From Sphagnum compactum (taxonomy: Eukaryota > Bryophyta > Sphagnopsida > Sphagnales), in assembly GCA_965153455.1 (NCBI GenBank), contig OZ234503.1, positions 10,235,118-10,299,117 of the forward strand: a stretch of 64,000 bases of DNA, written 5' to 3'. A program made the position numbers and the translations under genes. The notes under the pieces were generated by a model that was given only the letters and a program-made list of their open reading frames with translations, did not search any database and was not told the origin of the DNA. Positions 26,787-36,366 of this stretch are shown here, one piece after another; position 1 is the first letter of the stretch; each line of letters opens with the position of its first letter.

Positions 26787-27810
26787 TTATACTTTTAAGT
26801 GTATGTGGGTGTTGTTTGACCTAGAAATGACACATGGTTTGTTTTCTTACATATATTGTAATCTTTGCAATGTTTTAATTTGTTGAATTGTGCAAACCTG
26901 TTGTTAGGTCAAATTGAAGTGTGGTCTCATTTGGTCAAGATTTGTTGTGCACTTATGTCCATGACATTGTGACCTGTGCATGGTTTGAGCTTGAAAAATT
27001 GGCACAATGGATTGGGTTTGGTACAAATCTTGAATGGAATTGAAAGGATTAACATCAAGGGTCTTAGGTTGTTGTTTACATGTAATCAAATTAAGATCTA
27101 TTAAAAACTTATAGGATCAATGGATTTCTGGATGTCTAGATAATTGATGTTTGCATGTACAAGTTTCCATTTCCATGGTGAAGTCATTTTTGCTTATAAA
27201 GTCATAAATTGTTGTATTATTTTTGTGTACCACTTGCATGTTTCTTTCAACTATGTTGTTTCAACATTTGGCACGTGTTTTGATTTTTTTGTTGGAGTTA
27301 ACATGACTATAGAGCCAAAGCGTTAAAGTTCTTTTCATTTTTGTTGGTTCTAAAACTTTTTTGAGCCTTGAGTCACTTCTGTCAAATCTGTAGATGTTTT
27401 GTAATTTCTAAATCTTCAATCTTTTCTATTCATTTGAAGCCTCTAGAAGTCCCAAACCTTTCTTTGTCATTTGATGTTCTTCCTATATCAACTTTATAAT
27501 ATCCAGGATAAATTGAAGACCTTACATCTCATTTGATGCTCCTATATTTGCTTATCTTCTAGGTCATTTTTATCATTTCTAATGTTGGTTGTAAAACATG
27601 TTTTAGATCCTTTATTATGGAGCTATAGTCCTTGATGCACCTCCTAAAACATCTTTGTTTTTGTGATTTTTTAAAGTCCTTAGTCTTAAAGGTCATCTAA
27701 TGAAATCTTGGAATTTCCTTGCTTAGGTCCTAAGGACCTTTGCATAAGGTTATGTTCCTAGAATTTATCTCTCATTTTGCTAAGGAAGACAACTTTCTTA
27801 ATCCTTGGAA
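26787..27810. other. Gene-free stretch
   Basis: AT-rich. The 60-codon ORFs at 26904-27089 and 27144-27326 have no recognisable features. Confidence 0.4.
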
Positions 27811-28615
27811 GGTGAAAGCACATTACTTGACCACCTTTGGGGCACTTTTGGGTCTAATATTATAGTCCATATAATATAATTATTCCAAAAACATGGTACA
27901 TTTAATTTTGGGTATATCAATTTTGATTTTTGGGCCCTACAACAATTATTTTTACAAAACTAATGTTATGTATTATTTTTAAAATAATAATAAATTTCAT
28001 TATCTATATTGAAGGATCCATGAGTATATTTCTAATATACAAGTGTAAAACAAGGCCATAGTCTTGTTTTGACTACACTTACTTTAAGGCTTCATTAGTC
28101 ATTAAAATAATCAATCTTAATGAAATAAAAAAAAATGGCCCATGTAGCTACAGCTTGTCATTTTTATGTGGATATGATTTCTTGTCAAAATTTCAATTTA
28201 CCACACATTTATCGCATCTTTATTGAAAAAACTCATTTTTTGAGATGAAAATGTTCAAATTAATCACATGGTATCCAAACATGATTCATATTATGTGAAA
28301 TGACATGATTCAATATACTTTCAACTTTCATAAAGACTAAAAATTATTTAAATTGTTTTTGGAGTATATTTGTGTTTTTTAGTACAAAGGTACATTGCAT
28401 TCGTTTCCACAAATATATTCCAATCTCCCACTTTATAAAAGAAAATGAAATATTTTCTTTTATAATCTCTTGCCTAGATTATATTCTAACATAATATGCA
28501 AAAATATTGTGAAAATATTTCGAAAATTTGAGATGGGATACACTCAAACATGCACATTCCTAGAAAATAATATAATGTGACACCCCAGAGGGGGTCATCG
28601 TAATGTGCTTTCACC
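27811..28615. mobile_element. Non-autonomous TIR element, 805 bp
   Basis: The left end GGTGAAAGCACATTAC plus TTGACCACCTTTGGGGCAC is mirrored at the right end, whose reverse complement reads GGTGAAAGCACATTACGATG, then ACCCCCTCTGGGGTGTC. That gives an inverted repeat of about 38 bases with a few mismatches. The interior is AT-rich and non-coding. No clear target duplication is visible beside either end. A related pair of ends occurs near 62951 and 63538-63587, so this is a small family. The superfamily is unknown. Confidence 0.65.
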
Positions 28616-28737
28616 CTAGAACCAAGTTGCAAAGAGCTGCTACTATATTCTAGACTAATGGCTAAAGATCCTTGTTACTATAAAATTTCTTCATATGTGT
28701 GTTTTACTTCCTAGATGATTGTTGTTATGTCCTATTT

Positions 28738-28830
28738 CACTAGTAGAAAAGTGCCCTTTTTTAACCAAAATGTTTCGACTGCATGTCGTTTGCAACTGCG
28801 TTGCAACTAAAAAATTTTAATTAAAAAATA
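28738..28830 (+). mobile_element. CACTA-type terminus
   Basis: CACTAGTAGAAAAGTGCCCT opens at 28738, followed by GTTTCGACTGCATG and TTTGCAACTGCGTTGCAACT, typical of CACTA subterminal repeats. A CACTA transposase fragment lies on the minus strand 2.6 kb to the right (31,390-32,751), so this may be the 3' end of that element. The opposite end was not found. Confidence 0.55.
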
Positions 28831-29280
28831 AAATAATGGCGATTCCCATTTAAGTCGACTTGTTTACATAATTGGTAAATAGTCGAAAGCAGTTTTGACT
28901 GGGTGGATAATCGTCGCATATTCCTAACATCAACAAAATCTCTTTAGTTAGACAACCTGCACTTTCAATGGATAGTAAGAAGCACGTCTCGACTTGGCAT
29001 GTGTGCTAATTCACTAGTCTAGTATTCAACTACCATTACTGACACCATCAACTAACAAATGGATGATAAATTGTATTTGGGGTTAGATGAAACAAAAAAT
29101 GGATTGCATAAAGGAGATAATAGATGAATGCAAATGACTTCAACTAATGGATTGCCATTAATGAAAACAAGTGGCAACTATCATCTAGAACATCAACATT
29201 GAATCCATGTACAACTAGTTACAACCATGTTATAATCAGGAAACATATGGATGTTAAAATGTCATAAAACATTTTATATA

Positions 29281-29486
29281 TCAAAATTTCAATTGATTTA
29301 AATATTTCCTGACAGTGTCATCATCAATGTCAATGTCTAAGCTCAAAACAGGTTCATCAGCTCCCAATAGTGGGAATAGAACTTTTTGAAGACGAGGCTT
29401 TGTGGGCATTCCAAAGCATCTGGACACTGGTGAGCCCAGATCCATTGTCATCTTGAAATCCAAAATGAGATGTTGAGACCTGAAAT
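29281..29486 (-). pseudogene. Possible terminal exon of an unidentified gene
   Basis: On the minus strand a clean acceptor-like sequence (AATGTCAATTTCAG) precedes a stretch reading MPTKPRLQKVLFPLLGADEP and ending LDIDIDDDTVRKYLNQLKF, stop at 29281. Composition looks like real protein. A second acceptor-like TTTTGTGTGTCTTGCAG near 30,155 precedes LACLEIHQNYVVHTVEKQG, which later meets stops. The two could be exons of one decayed minus-strand gene, perhaps the 3' part of the CACTA transposase at 31.4-32.75 kb. No domain was recognised, so this is tentative. Confidence 0.3.
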
Positions 29487-30396
29487 TGACATTTCAAATC
29501 CAATTTTTTTGAAAATGAATTATTTCCCCCTTTCTTTATTTCCTTTTTCCCCATCTTCTTGTTATCTTGATTTTATTTGAATTTTTAAAATCCTTCATTT
29601 TTTGTTTCTATTAATTGTTATTTTTTTCAGATGTATTTTTTCTTTTAAGGAATTTTTCTTTGTTTTTTCTTCCTTTCAGATTTCTTTTCCTTCCTTTTTT
29701 AATTTATTTCCATTTTGTTCCACGGAGGACATGATCATGCTTCTGTAAACACATTTTTTTTTTTCCTTGAAATAGGGAAGCTTAGTTGTTGAAAACCATC
29801 ATAATTATTGATTACTAAAATTTGAAAATTTCAATAACTAATTAATATGATAATGAAAACCATGAAAACATTACTAATTCAAAAATCCACAACTAAATTG
29901 ACTTTTGGAAAAACTATTTTGAGACAAAGTTTTTTTTGGAATTCAGCATTTGTTAAAAATAATATGAGTTGGGCTAATGTTATAAACTATTACAGTAATC
30001 ATATCCATGGATGTCAATTTTTTTGAAAAAATCCTAATGGAAGGGCCATAGAGAAAAAAATTATTCCATGTAGGATAAAAAAATTGCAATTCTTCCTTGT
30101 TTTTCCACTGTGTGCACAACATAATTTTGATGAATCTCAAGGCACGCCAAAGTCTGCAAGACACACAAAATATTTTACTAAATATATATAATGTATGTGT
30201 ATAATCTTAACAATAATTATTATATATTAAGATATTAATACAATCTTAGTGATAGGATAAAAAAAACACCTAAGTTTTTTGCATATGATTTTGGACATAC
30301 ATATGCCATTGCACAGCCAATGATAGATTCAAAGTTCATGTTCTTAACTACCTTTCATGGATCTAAACCATCCCCAATAGAACGATCACTTGGTAC

Positions 30397-31213
30397 TGTC
30401 GCAACCCCACTTTGGGCAAGGTGTGAGGATGCAACTCACACTCCCAAAGTTGGGGACTTGGAGTTCTCCAGGACTCCCAAAAACTCAGAGTTCGATTGCA
30501 GGGGTCAAAACACCTCGCATTGAAGAGTTATTTATATCAATGAAAAGGTCTTGAAGTGTAGATGTCGAAAATGGCCTTGCATGGGTCATTTGGACATCTG
30601 AAGCCCAAGTTATGGGCAAAAGAAGGGTCGGGAGTCAAATTGGCAGTTTGACTCCCGACCACTAAAAGTCGGGAATCGACTTGATCCCGATGTGTGTAGG
30701 TGAAGTGTGACACACCCTTGGAAAGATTTCAAGGAGAGCTACAACTTTGGTTTAGACCTTACTCCAATCGGAGGTCAGAGCCAGGAGATCTGAGCTCCCA
30801 AAGTCCCGGGAGTCCAAACCGGGATAGTTTCGGTACTCCTCCTTGGGAGTCCCGGGAAAAAGTGCCATTCGGATGTAGCCTCGGCGGAGAGCTGTAGAGA
30901 ATACTATACGGGGGAAGGTGGTGGCTTCCCCTGAGTCCGGGCCGTGGTGAGTCAAGTGAATCCAAGGTTGCCAGTGGCTTGTCCTAGCACCAAAGTGATC
31001 CAGAAAGTGGTCTAACCAACTCGTGGTTGGTTTTGATGCATATTTGAGTAGGTGAAAAGCTTGTCACTCTTCCTAGTCCATCCCGAGGCTTCAACACGAC
31101 CCTCTACCCCTCTTAGTGCTGAAGGCTGGGAGCGTGCCCTGAGTCCCTCCCCTTTCCGCAACTTGAACAAGTTAGCCCAACTTGGGACTAACTAAGGACT
31201 TGGGAATGCGTCA
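30397..31213. repeat. Solo LTR, 817 bp, GC-rich, with 5-bp target duplication
   Basis: The block begins TGTCGCAACCCC and ends GGGAATGCGTCA, an imperfect inverted pair (9 of 12 bases) with the TG...CA ends of an LTR. It is bounded by identical GGTAC pentamers at 30392-30396 and 31214-31218, the size of duplication made by retroviral-type integrase. No internal retrotransposon sequence remains, so it is a solo LTR left by recombination between two LTRs. It is clearly GC-richer than its surroundings, with several CCCGGGAGTCC-like repeats and small hairpins around 30,630-30,670. No second LTR or coding region belongs to it. Confidence 0.85.
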
Positions 31214-31389
31214 GGTACACATTTTAGATTTAGAGCAGGATCACAATTTTCAATAAATATCACTTATCCCCCATTCATAAGGTCCATGTTCCTTTTGGCA
31301 TGGTACAGTCATGTACACTTTCTATTGTGTGTTTAGTCCTTACCTTGTGGTGTGGGCCAAACATGTGTTTTGGCTTCGAATTTCAAAAT

Positions 31390-32751
31390 TTATGTTCTTT
31401 CAACACAAAGTTGCCTTGCTTCATTGAGTAAGAGTGATTCCGCTCTAGAGAGGAGGACTGCACCAATCATGTTAAGGATTGTTGGGGCATCTAACATGGT
31501 GTACGGTGCATCCAATGCATTGCCATCTTCATTTGTACTTATGTACTCCCCATAGGTGTCAAAAAATACACGCCTACTCCGTGGTTCCGCATGTAGTACG
31601 ACCTTCCACCATGGGGTGTGTCGGTTATTGGCATAAAAAACTTGTTGCGCTTGGGAAGGGAATACAAATGGTTCAATATCCTCCGGCAACATGTGCCTAA
31701 AGTTAGCCATTAAAAATCCCGCATCGTCTCGTTTGTATGTTGGATTACCACGATTATCCAAAGCATTTCGAACCCAATCACATCAGAACAAGACAGTGGG
31801 GGTGGACATTGTTCCATAATCTAGTTGCAAAATATCCTTCAAGACACCTACATATTGGGGGTGGACATTGTAGTTGTCTTGAAGGATGGTGATTGTAACC
31901 AACATTGTCGTGGCTGAAAAATGATGCCACCCCGCTATCATAAGTCACACATCCAACACTTGTTTGGTCATCCACACGAAAATGGCTCCCATATGCTTTG
32001 ATTCTCTTGTAGCTGTATGCTTTTGTGCTAGGTGGAATGGACAAAGCAACCACATCCTGGTCATCAAATGTGCCCCCTGCTAGCTGGTGTTCTCGCACCG
32101 CGTTGGTTATCCAAACAGCAAGTGTAGGAATGCCATGTATTGTGGTAGATGCCCTTTCCAACTCATATTTCCTATAGCACATATTGATGTCAAAATTTCA
32201 ATGTATTCATACCATCAATAACTAGGTATGTTTGCATATCATTAGTCCTTATGCCCTGGATTTGACTATTACAGTTGCCATAAAGTAAACATGCCGACAT
32301 TTTTATGGCCAATGTAGTTGCAAAGGAGTAAAATTTTGCACTACAAAACACTAAACATGTGGTGTGTAGGTTTTAAATGCTTATCTCACCTCACCCAAGG
32401 GGCCATGATGTTTGTGTTGTTGAGAACATAATTGTGTGCCATGTTTCATTGTGTAATTATGAGTTCTATTCGAGTGGATGCACTTTCTAGAACCTCCCCA
32501 CAAACACCTTCCTCCTCGTCCGAATCCCATATTCGCCTCTTTGATGGTTGGAATTGATCCATGTACTCGGTGATCAGCCCTAATGTCTCATCCATTAAGT
32601 ATCTAGTTGCCATTGAAGCCTCTGGCTGAGCCATGTTCCGTACATACCCTTTTAATACTTTGTTTAAACGTTCAACACAATACATCCACCTTGTATGTAC
32701 AGGTCCACACATATCTAGTTCATCCACTAGGTGAAGAATTAGGTGAACCAT
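31390..32751 (-). pseudogene. CACTA (En/Spm) TNP2-type transposase fragment
   Basis: Three minus-strand reading stretches lie in the order expected for the C-terminal part of plant CACTA transposases. The first (32446-32751) reads MVHLILHLVDELDMCGPVH then WMYCVERLNKVLKGYVRN, the DUF4218 signature. The second (31778-32182) contains TNAVREHQLAGGTFDDQDVV, the linker to DUF4216. The third (31390-31761) contains EPFVFPSQAQQVFYANN and WWKVVLHAEPRSRR, the DUF4216 signature. The stretches between them are broken by stops. The catalytic N-terminal transposase domain is absent; the fragment stops where the neighbouring transposase-like gene begins near 32.8 kb. CACTA transposases cut and paste elements in the nucleus; this copy is dead. 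Confidence 0.85.
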
Positions 32752-32779
32752 TATGTCAAAACGACCTTGGTTTGTGCGT

Positions 32780-33601
32780 CAGTTGATGCAATGGAATACC
32801 TGTTGTTGTCGCTATCACACAAAGCGTGAGAGCTTTGACTTGGAATAAATGATATCCGAACCATGGGGAAGGGAATTCATGAGCACTATTCTTGTACATG
32901 CAATGAACTCTACAACATTCAAAAGCATTATTGCACACAACCATCAAATAAATGCTTTGCAAACCTAGCTTTTTTCAATGGTGTGACCCAATTGTGGATG
33001 TCAGTGTTTTGTCCAAAACTTGAATTATCCTTTTGGCATGCAAAACGTTGCCTTGAAGGTCTATGTTCAAACTGTGGAGTTGACAATTTGAAGGTATGCC
33101 TAGAAAAGCTTATTTCTAGCCAATTAGTTTAATGGAAAAAATTAGATATGAAGTTGTAAGAAAGATTGATGACAAAAGGGATAAAAAGGCCCAAAAATTA
33201 GAATATCTTGAATCCCATCCTATAACTTTGTTGGAGTACCTGAAACCACATCTCAAAAACTTTATCCTACACAATATATTGCTCAGTGGCAGGAGATGTA
33301 ATTCAGATAGTGCATAGAAAATTTGTTGTTAGATATAATTTTCTCATGTGTGGATTTCTCTGAAATTTACACAATGAAGATCCAAAATGAAGTTCAGAGT
33401 ATGCATTGGCATAATTTTCAAGTCAATATTTTAATGCACATTAGTTATCAACACAATCCTCTAGCTGACCTTGCCAATCTAGACTTTATTATCATTAACG
33501 AAGTCCATTATTATGTTTATGATGACCCTAGTCATGATTCCTTGTTTGTACAACATGCCTTCATGCTTTACTAGCAATATTTACAAAATGTTAATTGCAT
33601 T
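32780..33601 (+). pseudogene. Unclassified transposase-like gene, copy 1, 5' part
   Basis: This is the N-terminal half of a protein family seen again at 55958-58450. It has a cysteine/histidine-rich segment (CTC, then SVFCPKLELSFWH, then LCSNCGVDNLKVC), a middle segment LEYLKPHLKNFILHN (33132-33317), and VDFSEIYTMKIQNEVQSMHW from about 33351, followed by YYVYDDPSHDSLFVQH. Copy 2 has matching IDFAANYTFHIHNEIQSMH and YIYDDKSHDTLFIQH. The aspartate after V or I is the candidate first catalytic residue. Frameshifts separate the three blocks. The reading frame ends at base 33601, where a Gypsy LTR begins, and resumes in the same frame at 53061. Its start upstream of 32863 is uncertain. Confidence 0.7.
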
Positions 33602-34228
33602 TGGTAGAAGTGAAATTTAATCCTTGTAGAATTATTTCACACTATTGTAACAACAAATTTGCACTACAACATGCACACATTCACAATTTTTGCCCTAATT
33701 CTAAACACACTTGACTCTGTAGTTCATTAAAACACTAGATTCATGGTTATTTTATATAACCAGAATTTGTAGTTTAGAATACAATGTAGAAAAATCCAAA
33801 AACAAAATTACAATTCATTTCATCATATTTTATTACTACAAAAAAATTCACACAACAATATGAACATAGAAATCACTGCAAAACTTTGTGTTTCTTTGTA
33901 TTACTGAAATTAAATCAAAATCATAGCAGAATTCCATGTTTTGTTGAAAATGAAAGCAAAAATAAAATAAAATTTGTGGTCTATCAAAAATAGAATATAT
34001 GGTTTTCTACTACCAAGTACCTACAACTATCCTTGCTTCCTCAAAATTGTGTGTCTCAAAATCCTCCTCCTCTTCCCTAAATCTTCCCTCTTTGGGCAAT
34101 CCCAAATCACATCATCATGATTCAAAACCAATAAGAATTCAAAATTCAAAACTACAATGCTCCATGAGCAATCCCTATCCTAAATTCCTTATTCATCCAA
34201 ATCATGTAATCCTCCTACCCCTTTAACA
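33602..34228 (-). repeat. Gypsy 3' LTR (left), with adjacent polypurine tract
   Basis: On the plus strand it starts TGGTAGAAGTGAAATTTAAT and ends CCCTTTAACA; on the element's own strand it therefore begins TGTTAAAGGG and ends in CA. It is collinear and equal in length with 52429-53055. Immediately inside, bases 34229-34242 read TTGCCCCTTTTGTA, the complement of a polypurine tract, exactly where plus-strand priming would occur for a minus-strand element. The plus ORF at 33999-34226 is a chance ORF in the LTR and has a counterpart in the other LTR (52826-53014). Confidence 0.92.
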
Positions 34229-34973
34229 TTGCCCCTTTTGTATTTTGGATTCTATCCTTGAAATCCTTGGAACATGATAAAAAATGAAATAAATGTATTA
34301 TGCAACATTCTAAACATTTGTCTCCTCTATGATAGTCTATGTAATCTTAACATGTACAATAACTAGTGTATCTATACCCACTTCTGGCTCTGCAGTTCTG
34401 ACCTCCTCCTCCACTAACTTAATCTATGGTTCTATATTCAAAGGCTGTTGTGAGGAATTCTTGCATACCTTCACCATTAAGATATGCACTCACAAAAACC
34501 CGGTTGGAAGTGGAACTACTATGTAGTTGTAGTCTAACAAGTAAGGTGGTTCAAGGTAAGTAATGAAATTCACTAAGGATCTAATGCGTTGTGTCCAATT
34601 TGAAGATACAAAGACATTGTGAGAGAAACGTAACTCACCATGATGGAATATGAAGGAGCCGTATGTTGATGTTCAATTCAATGTCACGCTTGATGGTTGG
34701 AACCCTTCCGTTCTATTTGTCATAACATCTACCTACAACCTCCTAATCTAACATGCATTGAATTTTTGAAAGGCTAATATAAAGGAGCCATGTTATAAAA
34801 TCTCATAAGTTTTTATTTTATTTTTTTGATCAAGAGTTAAGCCTCGGAACTAGGAACCACTTGCTTAGATTGAAGGAAAAAATAGTCAATTCAACCCCCT
34901 CTACTTCCAACAAGTGTAGCTCCCTTACAGCAACCCCGATGATATTTTAGGAGAAGCTTCTACACCTTTCAAA

Positions 34974-35414
34974 CTAAGACTGATTTAAATTTGACACAAA
35001 TCCAACGGTGGATTTGAGAGAAACAACTAATTGAACCAAAAATCTAGAGGCTTTGCTACAAGTACTTGCTACACACAACTTCCTTCCATGCTTGATTCTT
35101 GCACACACCTTTTCCATGAACACCTCTCCACACATAAGAACTAAATCCTTCCTCACACTTCCTTCTTCTCTTTTTTTCTTCTCCCCATACACACAAAATC
35201 CTCCCCCTTGGTAAACCTCCATGACCTTCCTTAGGCTTGTTCCCCTTGTCCAATGAAAGCTTCGAAATCCCTTGCTCCAATCAATGGCCTCCTCATCCTT
35301 CAAGAGCCAATGAGAATTGAGAATGAATTGCCATCCAATTGAGTTTAGGATGAGAATTTTTGGGCCCAATGAGACACAAGAAATATTCCATCCTCCAATC
35401 AAATAGGATGACAA
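34974..35414 (-). other. 146-codon ORF inside the 2.4-kb insertion, probably not a gene
   Basis: The reading frame is open for 146 codons but shows no domain. The plus strand here is pyrimidine-rich and looks like LTR or U3-type sequence upstream of the TATA-like box at 35865. I leave it as a noted open frame. Confidence 0.25.
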
Positions 35415-35955
35415 TCCTCATGACTAATGGGATTGGAGGATTCATTCTTCCCCTTATTTTGGATATGTTGATGAGGTCTCTTGAGCTTGATCCTTATCCT
35501 CTCCGTCCGTTGACCTTCACATCCTACTTCTTCATCCTAATTACTTCAAGTGACTACTACTAGGATAATTTATCGATAGTAACAAGTAAACGTCCTTGAA
35601 TTCTTACTTGACTAATTCAATGGTTGAACTAACATCCCCGTGTACCATTTACTCTTTTGATATCCCTACCTATTTATTTTATCATGCACTAATTAACTAT
35701 GTAGTACATAATAAATTGGAGTTAAAATTTGCATCACAAAAAATCCCCACATACTTCTAGATCCACCGTCGAAATTAGGGTTTGATGAATCCATTAGATC
35801 TAGGATGTTTGAGTCTTCATGAGGTTCCGCTATCACTCCCACACCTTCGCCTACCCTAATTTGTTAAATAAAAAGCCTCGACCCCTTCTGAATGCAAGTA
35901 CCACATTGTTTCTGCTACCTTCTTGGTTTTTTGTTGATGCAGGTTAGAACTAGTC

Positions 35956-36366
35956 ATGGCGGATGATGTCGCTATGCCTTTGAATCCTCTAGTTGCACCA
36001 GTAGAACAGGAAGAGCTTAAAGAATCGCTCGACGTGAATGTTTTTCAACGGCCGCGCGAAGAAGAACCGTCCAGGCGAGTGGTGCGCACTCGGGTTGATC
36101 GTTCAGCATGGGATCGTCGATTGTCTCCTAACCCACATGCTTTAGCAATCTATTTAGAATTCATTCCTGCTCGTGGAGCCGCGTTAGAAAGGTTTGAAGA
36201 GTGTCAATGCGAAGATGATGATGTCCGTCTCCATTGTCGAACGTGGGTTCCCAGTGATGGCCATTACCGTTGGCTACAAGGCCCAATTAACCCCCTTTCC
36301 ATGGAGCATCGAGCCGAATACCTAGCTCGCACCATCCGTCGCATTATGGAGTTTTTGCAATTGTGA
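35956..36366 (+). CDS. Intact 136-aa ORF of unknown function, CpG-rich
   Basis: This is one of very few uninterrupted ORFs in the window with convincing coding character. It starts MADDVAMPLNPLVAPVEQEE, is acidic at the N terminus, has an arginine-rich segment (residues 33-55, SRRVVRTRVDRSAWDRRLS), a CQCEDDD cluster near residue 83-89 and a C terminus rich in aromatic and basic residues (HYRWLQGPINPLSMEHRAEY). No transmembrane or signal segment. I recognise no domain. Upstream lie a TATA-like TAAATAAAAA (35865-35874) and a pyrimidine-rich stretch ending in GATGCAG at about 35,942, which could be a splice acceptor; AATAAA signals follow at 36484 and 36622. Its many CG dinucleotides contrast with CpG-poor surroundings, suggesting it is young or not heavily methylated. 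It could be a gag-like or captured host sequence; unproven. Confidence 0.55.
   Translation: MADDVAMPLNPLVAPVEQEELKESLDVNVFQRPREEEPSRRVVRTRVDRSAWDRRLSPNPHALAIYLEFIPARGAALERFEECQCEDDDVRLHCRTWVPSDGHYRWLQGPINPLSMEHRAEYLARTIRRIMEFLQL

Noticed and set aside
33999-34226. ORF in the Gypsy LTR with a counterpart at 52826-53014
   Set aside because: Shared only because the LTRs are copies; the frame breaks differently in each and has no domain.
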